Positions 29,227 through 39,100 of a DNA stretch of 64,000 bases are shown in pieces. The stretch is from Serinus canaria (lineage: Eukaryota > Chordata > Aves > Passeriformes > Fringillidae), in contig NC_066323.1 in the NCBI RefSeq assembly GCF_022539315.1, positions 10,591,219-10,655,218 on the forward strand, written 5' to 3'. The position numbers and the translations under genes were made by a program. The notes under the pieces were generated by a model. That model was not told the origin of the DNA and searched no databases. It saw nothing but the letters and a program-made list of their open reading frames with translations. Position 1 is the stretch's first letter, and every line of letters begins with the position of its first letter.

Positions 29227-29252
29227 ACTTTGCAGAAATACTTTGCAGAAAT
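29227..29252. repeat. 13-bp tandem duplication
   Basis: ACTTTGCAGAAAT occurs twice in direct succession with no mismatch. This is a recent slippage-type duplication in the presumed intron. Confidence 0.8.
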
Positions 29253-29731
29253 ATTTCACATCACATCAGGACAATGACCATCAGGTCCCTGGAACACAGG
29301 TTATGTACCTTCCAGCTTCACCTACAGCCCAAGCTCCAGAAACATGGAATCAGTTCAGGCTGTCTGAAAGGGAAACACCTATGGCAGAGGGTGTTGGGGG
29401 GGTACTGAAAACTGAAGGCAGACAATTTTCACAATTATACTTTGTTCCATTAAAACAAAAATATCCTTTCCCAAAAGCAAATAGAAAAAACACCCAAAAC
29501 AAGTCAGGAAAAGCACAGGTGAACCAAAGCTGGAAGGAATCTACGTTGCCATCCAGGATTCTCTCTCTCGGGAACTGGCCATGACCACTGACCGCACACA
29601 CCAGAGAGAACGTCGTGCGGACCACACCTGTACAGCTTGGGAGAGATGGCAGAGGGGGAACACCTGGGATGCTCGGGAGTATGGAAGCGCGGGTAACTCT
29701 TTGGAGATGGCGGTGAGGAGGGCCGGGCGGT

Positions 29732-29740
29732 GCCTACCTG
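29732..29740 (-). other. P3H2: Splice donor of P3H2 exon 1
   Basis: On the minus strand the sequence reads CAG|GTAGGC, close to the donor consensus. It falls exactly after the codons for the conserved RAYIQ, where the family homology ends. Translation past this point stays open but loses all resemblance to the family. This sets the exon end at 29738 and the intron start at 29737. Confidence 0.85.
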
Positions 29741-30193
29741 GATGTAAGCGCGCTGCAGGTAGCTGTAGGGCACCCTGCGCTGGAAGTCGGCGCGCACCTC
29801 CTCGGCGGCGCGGTGCCGGGACACGGCCCCCAGGCGCGGCTCCTCGCAGCGCCGCACGCACTCTGCGCGCCGCAGCACCGAGCTGAAGAACGGCAGGTCC
29901 CCGCCGGAGCCCGGGCCCGGCTCGGCCAGCCGCACCTGCGCTCGGCACAGCCGCCGGCACCGCAGCCGCGCCGCCCGCAGCTCCCGCCGGCTGCGCAGCG
30001 CCCGCTCCAGGCACCGCGCCGCGCCCGCGAAGTCCCCGCCGTAGTACGCCTCCACCCCGCTGGCGTAGAGCGCATCGAAGGGCTCCAGCGGGCCGCCCTC
30101 CGCCGCGCACCCTCCGCCCGCCGCCGGCAGCAGCAGCAGCGGCAGCAGCAGCGGCAGCAGCCGGGCCCCCCCGCGCCGGCTCCCGGGGGCCAT
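29738..30193 (-). CDS. P3H2: Prolyl 3-hydroxylase 2, first coding exon (partial gene)
   Basis: This exon encodes the first 152 residues of a collagen prolyl 3-hydroxylase. P3H2 acts in the endoplasmic reticulum and hydroxylates the 3-position of proline in collagen chains, notably type IV. Seen: an Arg-containing start and a Leu-rich signal peptide (about residues 1-32), then PFDALYASG...AYYGGDFAGA, a TPR-like helical pair (about 38-70). CXXXC motifs lie at 79-83 (CRRLC) and 112-116 (CVRRC). The exon ends with SRHR...EEVRADFQRRVPYSYLQRAYIQ. This fits P3H2 better than P3H1, P3H3 or CRTAP, judged from memory by the SRHR-x-(S/A)E-(D/E)VR-x-DFQRRVPY-x-YLQRAYI block. The start ATG has G at -3 and +4. 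The exon is 456 nt (phase 0) and stops at a good donor. The C-terminal dioxygenase domain and ER-retention signal must lie in later exons, which are not recognised here. Composition is extremely GC-rich. Confidence 0.88.
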
Positions 30194-30463
30194 GCCCGCC
30201 GAGCCGCCGGGACGCGCCGTGGGCAGGGCGGTGCGGGCGCGCTCGGAGCGATGGGGCTCGGCGGCGGGATGCCGGAGGGTCCGGGATACGCGGTCCGCCC
30301 GGCGGGCTCCGCGCAGGGGAGCTCGGTGCAGTGCGGTCCGTGCAGCGGCGCCGTGCAGCGGATCCCGGCGTGGTGGGATGCGGGGGTCCGCGCCGTGCAG
30401 TCCGCCCGGCGGACTCCGGGGATCCGTGCGATGGATCTCGCTATAATGGGACGCGGGGGTCCG

Positions 30464-30566
30464 TCAGCGGGAGCGGGGCTCGGTGCGGCGGGCCGGGGCG
30501 CCGCGGGCTCCGGGGGCCGTGCGCGGGGCTCGGCTACGGTGGCTGCGGGGCTGCGGCTCCATGCAT
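30464..30566 (-). other. Candidate upstream ORFs in the P3H2 leader
   Basis: Two overlapping minus-strand ATGs are present. The one at 30566 opens a 10-codon frame ending near 30534. The one at 30562 opens a 32-codon frame ending with TGA at 30464. They matter only if transcription begins to the right of about 30566, which cannot be decided here. Both are in arginine/proline-rich GC sequence and neither peptide resembles anything known to me. Confidence 0.25.
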
Positions 30567-30630
30567 GCCCGGCCTGTGCCGCCTCCCGCGCCGCCGGCAC
30601 CTCTTAAAGGGCCCCGCGCCGCCGGCCCGG

Positions 30631-30643
30631 CCCGCCCCGCCCG
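30631..30643. promoter_or_regulatory. Clustered GC boxes (Sp/KLF-type)
   Basis: Overlapping CCGCCCCGCCC motifs lie about 440 bp upstream of the P3H2 start codon, inside the CpG island. This is the classic Sp1/KLF recognition core and is expected at such promoters. Binding is inferred. Confidence 0.5.
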
Positions 30644-30745
30644 GCCCCGGCCCCCCCGCAGCGAGCCGGGGGCGCGCAGGGGGCGCGGCGGCAGCCAGGG
30701 CTGCTCCGAGCATCCCCGTCCCCCGCGGCCGCAGGGGTTCGTGAG

Positions 30746-30783
30746 TGACGTCGGGAAATGTAAATCGTCCCGGGGTGATGTCA
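30746..30783. promoter_or_regulatory. CRE/ATF-like pair
   Basis: TGACGTCG at 30746-30753 differs from the CREB/ATF palindrome in its last base. TGATGTCA at 30776-30783 is a one-mismatch version. They are 30 bp apart (start to start) at the distal edge of the P3H2 CpG island. A role in P3H2 or in a divergent transcript is inferred from position only. Confidence 0.4.
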
Positions 30784-30790
30784 GTGGCAG

Positions 30791-33700
30791 CAGCGGCAGC
30801 AGACTTTCCTCCCGCTTCTCCCTGCCTTGCTCCGCACCTCCTCCTGCCTCCCCGCATCCCCGCGCTGGCGGCCTTATTCAAAGGATGCTTGGTTTTGTCT
30901 CCCTGCGAAGCTGCTGCTTGGAGCCGTTTTTCGCTGGGCTCTCCACCCCACTCGCCTTTCTTACCCCGGCACCCTCCTGCCTTCGGGAATTCTGCAAATA
31001 AATAATCTGGGATGGGCACAGTGAGTGGCTGGCGAAGCTTTTTCAGCTCCCAGCTGTGTGTTTGTCTCGATTCCTCCAAGATTTCTCTCTTCCAATGCTG
31101 CAATGCCCTGCCCTGCCAAAATTTTACTCTTTTTTTTTTTTTTTTTTTTTGCATGAATTTTAATGCTTTCTTGTGACGAGACACTTGGCAATGCAGACTG
31201 GTGACACATGAAAAAAATATCTTAGTTGGCATTTTAAATAATCTCAGTGTTGAACACCTGTCACCAAGAAGTTTTTCATATTAACACAGTTAATTTGGCT
31301 GAAATCAGCTGTTCCTGAGTGAGGGGGAATGACCAAATCCTGGATTTGATTAGGTGCTTTACTGTAAGATGTTCTGGGCTCTGCTACTCCAAAGTCTGTG
31401 CAAACAGCACTGTTCTCAGTAGGGTGTCTCACCACACAGGTATCATGGCCTTATTTCTTTCAGACATTTCAGGAACATCTCTACAGATATTGCCTATCTT
31501 CTCATAGGCTAAAACAGCTGAAAATGGGAGATGCGTGAAATCCACTTGGTCCAGACTTTTGTTACTGCAATAAGCCAGATGTTCCTCACAGTCATGCTGT
31601 GCATCCCCCTCTGCTCCTCCAGTGACTTTGATCAAATCATGCCTTGTTTATACTGCTGTGTCCCAGATCAGAAACAGGGCTCAACAGCCTCTCATTGGGC
31701 AAGTGATCAGATTATGGAGTCAGTTTACCACAGTTTCACATAAAGGAAGTTTTTTTCCACATGACTAGAGATTACTAGAGTCCTTGGTGAAGATCTTTCC
31801 CATCTGGCAAAGATTTCATAATAATTGTCCTTGTTGAGTTCTTGCAAATCAGCACAAAATGTTTTAAAGGTTTGGGTGTCCCTCCACCCTTCTGCCTGCC
31901 AGGCTGGCATGCTGGGGTGGGTATCACAACAGGAGAACCCAACCCTGAAAGGGTATCTGCAGTGGGAGGGGTACATGCTGTAACCATTTGCCTGTGCAAA
32001 ACAAAGGTCTCAGGTCCAGAAAAAGCCTTTTGCAAAGAAAAGTTTATCAGCATTCCTCTGGGAGCAGAGGTGACATTATGAGAGGGCTACTTAAACCTTC
32101 TCAAGGGTTCCAGAGGTGCCACTGGTGACTGCAAAAGTTTAGAGCTGGAGAGAGCTCTGCCCCAAATCACAGGGATAAAGGCTCCCTGGATGAATGTTCT
32201 GAACAGTACATCTCAGATGATCTGTTTGCAGAAGTGCTGTACCCAATTCCACATTGCTTCCAAGTCAGCAACATCTCTGCGCTTGCAGTGGTAACTGCGG
32301 CCCTGCATGGGAAGGAATACAGAAAGTACAGGAGTGACTGGAAAGAGAAAGAAGTCAAACAAAATGTTTTGCTTCACGCTGCTGCATGTTCTGGTCCAGA
32401 TCTTTATTTTCATTAAAAGTCCTTTTTGAAACAGTGAAGAAAAAGTTGTTTGTTCTGACCCATTCTGCTGCCCTTCTTGCAGGGTTTTCTCTGTAGTCAT
32501 CCACTTACTTTAGGACCAGACTGCCACCACCCCAGTCTCCCTGCCTGGAGTCACACTTTCTTTGTTCACAGACATTTGGCTTTCCCTCACTTTGGTGGTC
32601 TGTTGTTAGCTAATTGCAGCAAAGAGCTCAACAAGGCTTGGCACATACAAGGCTCTTAATCCAGTGTATCTCTCCAACATTCAGTGCTATTGCTTGAACA
32701 ACCGCTTTCAGTTTTATGAGCCTGCTCACTGCCAGAGCAGCAAGCAGATGGAAAGAAGTTTGCTGGTCCCTTTATTGTCTTGTTCTTGCAGAAGATCTGC
32801 ACCATAACATCCAGCAATGCTGCTGCTACAGCCATCAGCATCATAGGCAAGGTAGGCTCTCCTGCTTGGAGATGGAAAGGAACTGGGTTAGGAAGGTTTG
32901 CTTCTAAAACAAACATAAAGAGAGGGTTTCACCCAGCACAGCAATTACTGGTTTAGGATGTTACAACTCTGAATCGGGCCCCAAGATGCGTGAGATATCC
33001 CTCATGCCTTTAATGAAAGGAATAATTCTAAAAATGTAACAACTCAGCCCGTGTTCAGATGTTGATCCTGCCCCCTGTGCAGTTGTTTTGAAAAACCTTT
33101 CCTACGTAAATAGGTTCATCTGAAGCTTTTTTTTTGCTTGAAAGTTCTGATATATGAGTCAAACCACTGATGAATTGGCAAGAAGATAAGAGCAAAACTT
33201 AAAATGCCTTTCAAAATGGCTTTCCAATGTGCACTGTACAAGCAGACCTAGGTTTCAAGCCCTCTCTGTTTCATTTGTAGACTTGCTTTCATATTTAATC
33301 ATGGACAAACTTTATAATCCAAAATCAAACACAGGGGACCCCTTCAGCCATGTACCTTAGTGAGACAGAGAGCTTTGAATCAGATGGAAAAGTACAACAT
33401 ACCCTTAATTGGAGGGTGTTGGGTTTTGCCTCATGTACAAAAGTGCAAGTTAATTGAATATATCACATCCATTAGTTAAGTACTTCATGATTTAGACCCA
33501 AATCCATACTGGAATCCCATAGAATGCCTCCATCTACCCAAACATCTTTTTTATTCAAGAAGGTGTGAGAATGGTTGTGAATGTCAGTAAATGTCAGTAA
33601 ATTAATACCAAATGAAAAGATGTGCTGCAATATTAATCATATACCATATTTTGAGACTCTCCTTCCAGGAAAAATCCATCATCAGAGTTGTATAAAACTA

Positions 33701-36139
33701 GTCTGGGTTTGGGCAGAGTGAAAGGATGAGTGACCAAGGAGGAATTGTCTCTGTAAATTTTTAATCTTGGTACAGCAAGATGTAGCACATTGCAACAGTG
33801 TAGAACATGGATGGAGAGAGCACAGGGTGCCTGCTGGGGATGCCTCTGCATCTGCTCCAGGTTTTACCTGTTGTTTCTCTTCTGGTGGCTTACAAATCTG
33901 CTTCCCCACAGGAGTCCCCCTGTATGTTTGAGCCTGTCTCTGATGCATTGCTCTGCATGGGTTGCTGATTACTTGAGGTCAGCACAGGTGAACAGGTCTT
34001 TAATTTTTCCTTCAAAGCATTTTAACTTTTACTTCCTTCTAGCAATATTTCTGTTGGCTCAGGACCTGGGAGCAGCTATCACTTTCTCCCAGAAATCTGA
34101 CCTGTGATCAAATGCCAGCTGTTGCTATTTCATGAACTACTACCTCAAAGAACCTGGAATGTCCTCTGTCCTAGAGCCCTCTATCCTGACATTGCTCCAA
34201 TGCATGTCCACCTCATACCTTGCTGATGACAGCCTTGTTTCCCTTAATGACTTCCTCTTGACATTACCTCTGCAGAAGCACAGAATGATTGCCAGCAAAG
34301 CTTTGCTTGCAGTGTTGCTCTAAGAGCCTGACCTGCTCTTGTATCCTCACACAGACTGTCAAGGTCAACTCATGTCTTCCTTTGCAGCATCCAGCAAAGT
34401 TGCCTTGGCACAGGCTTGTCCACTTCTCTCTCTGCTGCACAACATTATTAATACCAGCCTTGACAGCTCATTCTTTTCTTTGTCCTCATCTGTCCTGTCT
34501 CTCTGCTTCATTTTATGGGATTTACTGTACCTCTGTCTCTTTGTGACAGGGTTTTGTGTTCCAGAATTTGCCATTGCTTCTCCACTGCAGCACAAACTGA
34601 AACTAACTCCCCAAAGCCATCTCTGCAATCATCCCTCCACTGTGCCTCCTGAAGCTTTGGACATGTCTGCTTTAGTTTGCAAGTGCTATGTGATACACAG
34701 AAACCCCTGTGCTGCATCTGTTATAAAAACCTTAATACAAGAGCACAGACAAATACAACATAAGGCTTGCTGTTGGCACTCGGCAGAGAAATACAATCCT
34801 ATAAATCACATAAGCAGAAGATCCTTGCCTCTTCCCATGTGTAGGCAATGGTATGAGCCTTATTGAATTCCAAGTGCCTTCACACTTTTCTTACTTGGAA
34901 ACTCGAACTTGACTGCTGTTGTAAATTAAAAAACAATAAAAACAAGTTCAAGAAGTTTAAAATACAGAACCAAAGGCACACTGGTGTCTTGAAGGAGTTG
35001 GCTCCATGCCTGTCACATTCGAGTTTGGATTTAAAATACTTCTATGGCCTATATTACTTGGGATGACAACAATTAATAACACTAAAGAATTATTCTATTG
35101 TGCTCTACATACCACTTTTCCTCCACTGACAGACAAAAGGTTTTACATAACTAGAGTTGCTGTTATGAACAGGAAGGTACCTATAAATGATATAAACTGG
35201 GAAAATTGAATCGGAGACTCATATGACACAGTTATTTTCAATGCATAGTCCGGAGTTAATGAGACGTGTGAATGGCTCCATTGTGTGACTGTCTGAACTT
35301 CAGCTGGGAGCTGTGGCAGTTTCAGAGCGTGAACAGGGTCCAATTCATGACTGCTGTAATGGGACCGAAGTGGGTGACATTGCCAAAATGATGGGTCAAG
35401 TGCAGAGCGTGCGCTCGCACAGCCGGAGCCTGGCTGAGCCCTAGGAGCTCACATGCCTGGGTGGCTGGGGGTGACACAGCCTGCCTGAGGTGGCCTTTCA
35501 GTGGGGTTTGAGGGACACAGAATGGAGAGACACCGGTGACACTTCTGTCTGATAAACTGCAGCCCTCTGTGGTGGTGTGTGAGTGGAGAAGAAAGACGGG
35601 ATGGCAGCGAGGCCGCACAGAGCAAACCTCCTCTTCCGCCCAAAATGAGGTGGATGGAGATGTGTGTGTGCACGTGGAGAGGCCCAGGCCCCCGTGCAGC
35701 TGGTGTGGATGTTTGCAGACTCACCACTTCCCCAGGGAAGAGCTTCCCATGAAAATCCTGCCCTTGAAAGCCTTTGGGGTAAACATCAGGTGGATTTGAT
35801 TCCCAGGTTTCCTTGTGCTGGCTGCAATGGAGCTGACCTGAGCTGCCTCACCTCAGCTGAGTGAGGACTTGAGTGACATGGAAGAATCAGAGTTTGTGAG
35901 AGTCAGATGTGGGCATTGAAGTGGGACAACAGGGAAACACTCAAGGGCCTCTCAAAAGCTATCTGAAGCAGTCTGTGTCTTTTTAGTGGAAATGGTAAAT
36001 AAGCCCTTGTTAAAATCAATATAACTACCCTTAATCCAGTATGGCCATATATTTCTTCTGAATGAACTCATGCTTATTTTTTGTATACATTAATTTATAT
36101 CTGAGCACTTTGATGCTTTTATTTTCTTTTTATTTTATT
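30791..36139. other. Intergenic region upstream of P3H2
   Basis: Reading frames are short or composition-driven. I recognise no exon. The proximal 250 bp are still moderately GC-rich, and a GTGAGT donor-like site on the plus strand at 31021 could end a divergent non-coding exon. The rest is ordinary CpG-poor DNA apart from one poly-T tract. Confidence 0.5.
31130..31150. repeat. Poly-T tract (21 T)
   Basis: An uninterrupted run of 21 T, about 0.9 kb upstream of the P3H2 start codon. On the minus strand it encodes the lysine run seen in one of the spurious reading frames. Confidence 0.9.
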
Positions 36140-36196
36140 GTTTGTTTGTTTGTTTGTTTGTTTTGCTTGGTTTGGTTTGGTTTGGTTTGGTTTGGT
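36140..36196. repeat. Compound (TTTG)n / (TTTGG)n microsatellite
   Basis: Six TTTG units are followed, after TTTTGC, by about six TTTGG units. The change of unit length within one array is typical of a compound microsatellite born by point mutation and slippage. It may be length-polymorphic. Confidence 0.9.
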
Positions 36197-39100
36197 TTTG
36201 TCATTCCACTTATCAGTTCTTTTCTAGTTTCAAAATATCATTCAGGACTCAGAAGATATTTTAAAATAAGATTATGCAGAAGCCATGGGGAAGCTGAGCC
36301 AGCTCAGGTAGATGCTGCATCCCATCCAAGGTTTTATCCAGAGACCGTTCTCCCTGCATTGCCCAGCACTGAGAGACTGTGACTCCAAGAGTAAATATTT
36401 GTCTTCCCCACAGAGCCCTCCACATGAGCCAGACCCCAACTTATTGAAGGAAGAAGGAAATGTCAGGCAGGGGGAAGAGGCCCACAAGGAGGGCAGCCCA
36501 ACAGGAGAGAATGGAGAGCTGTCACAGGGGGAAACTCAGCATCCTGCCTGTGAAACCTGAGGGGTGAAGAGAGCAGCAGGGGAAGCCCAGAAGGAAAAGT
36601 CCGCTGAGGAAATGAAAACACAATCTGGCAATGGCAGGACACACCCAGCAGGGAGGAGCTCCCTGGTGAAGCACCAGTAGGGATAACTGGGATCCATCCT
36701 TCCCTGGGGCGATGCCCCACCAGGCCCACAGCAAACACCAGCGGCTCTCACCAGCAGCGGCATGGCAGAGGTCTAGAGGGGACTCCTGTGCTGTCAGCCT
36801 TTCCCAATTTTAATTTTATGATTCAGTGAAAAGGTGGGGGGCTGAGAGACCATGAAAGACATTCAGCTGACTTCTTTCACAAGCACTGGGTTCCCTGTGG
36901 CTCACTTTTCACAGTCCATCTTTCCTTTTACATTAATCTTTGTACATTAATGCAGTTCTGACTGAGCTGAGCATGAGATGCAAATAACATCTACAGCCTT
37001 ATCAGCTGCAGCACAAGGGAAAACAGAAGAAATTATGTACATTTAAGTATAAATTTGAATAGCTTTTGATCTCCTTAAAGACCTGCCCTGGTTAAAAATC
37101 AAAGACCTTCATGAGGGTGAAGTGCTGTTGGGGCAGATCACAGACACTGCATGCAGAGAGAGGCCCAGAGGTGATTAAAACTACACTCCAGAGCACATTT
37201 GGCTGAATCGTTTTTACTGCAAGGTGTTAGGTTTATATGGCCATAGTTTTCATCCTAGAGAATCCTAAAACGTTCTGCTAATGCTATACACATAAAACTC
37301 ACTTCACTACAGCTGCTAGGCAGACAGATTGCTGGCACACTGCTTCCCACCCAGATGTGGGAAGGGAATAGCCAACCCAGGACATCTCAGCAAAATCCTG
37401 TCTTAAGGGAAATTACTCCTGGGAAAGGAAGCAGAACTGGAATTCTTAACATTTTGTGTAATGCAGAGTCCTCTGGGGGGTCTTGGTCAGTCTTTACAAA
37501 TGTAATACTGGAGTCAGAGTGCTGGAGCCAACTGTGTGGCCCTGGGGCAAATAAGAGCAAACAGAAAGGTTTCAGAATTCTGCTGGGAGCCTGCAATGGA
37601 CCATGCCCAGATTCCCCTGGCAGTGGGTCCATAACACCTGCACTGCCATGCTTGGCACCAGCCTGGCAACACAGAGCAGCAGGGGTACCTCCTGCTCCCC
37701 CAATCCATGAGAAACCTCCAAACACTCAGTCAGCTCCAGCTGAAAGGAATGAGGCAGCTGAGGTTCTGTGGCCAGCTAAGGTGTGCAGGAGATTGCAGCA
37801 TCATCCCATCCCTTGTACCTGTGCCAATATCTGGGGAAAGGTGGATGCTGCACAGATACTCTCTAGGGCCATTGCTGTGGAGAAAGGGCTGGAAGGGGTG
37901 AATGGAGGAAGGAGACTTGGAAGGAGTGGATTAATGTCATTATTTGTTGAACTACTGCAGGCCAGTGGAAAACATTCAGTTTGGAAAAGATTCTGCCAAT
38001 CCAAGCAATGACATAGTCCCTCATTCTCTCTCTTTCCTCCTCTTCCCCCATGGATAACATTTAGGCTTCATTAAAGTTGAAGTAAAGCTGGACAAACTCC
38101 CCTGCAGCAGCAAACTCACTCTGGTTTCACAGTGGTGTAAATTACAGAAAGACTGGATATGGAAACCATGGGATGTGGTGCAGCAGCAGTGTAAGGATAT
38201 GGAGTGACTCCAGCTTGGTCAAGAACAGCACTGTGAGATCAGTGTCTGCCTCAAGCCCCCCTGTGCCACCCTCTCCTACCCTTCTAAGGGATGCCAGGCT
38301 CCAGGGCAAACAACTGCCCACCAGACAGCAGTGGGGCACAGAGGGTGGCTGTAACATCAGCTGTGGGACATATGGCAAGAGCAGCAAATCCAGATGGTGA
38401 TAATGAAGAGGAGAGAGGCAAATACCCTGTCTCATTGAAGTGTTCCTTGTAATTATAGAAGTGGCAGAGTAGAAACACTCCTGAAGAATGGGAAGGGAAA
38501 TGGCCTCTGTGTTCCCTGTGGTGCAGCACTGTGTGAAAGCTGATGTTTCTCTGGTTAGTGGCTGCTTCTCTGAGGGAAGCAGCAGAAGGCTGTGGAGGGA
38601 GCAGATTCCCAGCACACCACATGCTGTGCACCCAGGCAGGGAAGCAAGCAGCCTGAAATCACCCAGGACAGAGGAACCAGCTCTCCTGACTCCTTGCAGG
38701 GGACACCCATTGCTGGTAGGTGAGCAGCCCAGCAGAGAGCACAGCCTGTTCTGTACAGCTTCAGCAGTTTCTCTGGGGCCTTTTTTTGGCTGAGGATGGA
38801 CTGGGAGGAGGGAACAGATTTCAGCCTTACTGTAATCACTAAAAATAGACCCTAGTGTGCATTTTCTCCCTCTCTCCTACATTGCATTACCTCTGGGACT
38901 TGTCCAAAAAAAGATTCTGGAGGGTAGCCAAGAGGAGATGATGTCTAAACACAGTAGCAAGGACTCAGTTTTCCTTAATTTTCTGGTTTGTGTTCCAGCT
39001 TTTAATGGAAAAGAAGTAAGGCACAGACAGTGCTGCTTTTGTATCAGCTCCTTGCATCGAAGGTCTCAGCTGTTAGAAATTAGACTGTGGTTACTTCTTT

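Larger units (their letters stand above)
1..29737 (-). other. P3H2: Presumed P3H2 intron 1 (no recognised exon)
   Basis: About 29.7 kb lie downstream of exon 1 on the minus strand. All reading frames are short, and none matches the parts of P3H2 I looked for, such as the second TPR block with its MEMQQN-like motif. Exon 2 is therefore either farther left or too short for me to see. The stretch is about 45 percent GC by eye and CpG-poor. Apart from the separately listed CR1 tail, poly-A/T tracts, hairpins, CRE palindrome and short duplications, I see nothing in it. P3H2 has a very long first intron in mammals, so an intron of this size is not surprising. Confidence 0.6.
29720..30790 (-). promoter_or_regulatory. 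P3H2: CpG island and presumed P3H2 promoter/5' leader
   Basis: CpG dinucleotides are dense across about 1 kb and drop off abruptly on both sides. The island covers the coding exon and about 600 bp upstream. CpG-island promoters usually have dispersed starts, and I cannot place the transcription start. Candidate elements are GC boxes near 30631-30643, a TTTAAG run on the minus strand near 30604-30609, and CRE-like sites at 30746 and 30776. No ATG occurs on the minus strand between 30194 and 30559, so a start site within that interval would give a leader free of upstream ORFs. Confidence 0.8.

Noticed and set aside
29734..30600. 288-codon minus-strand frame overlapping the P3H2 exon
   Set aside because: It starts with GTG, is rich in Ala, Arg and Pro purely from GC content, and runs through the coding exon out of frame. 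It has no homology I recognise.
29813..30607. 264-codon plus-strand frame antisense to P3H2 exon 1
   Set aside because: This is the antisense shadow of a GC-rich coding exon and island, where stop codons are rare.
30534..31232. 232-codon minus-strand frame upstream of P3H2
   Set aside because: It translates the poly-T tract as a lysine run and then GC-rich island sequence. There is no homology and the composition changes mid-frame.
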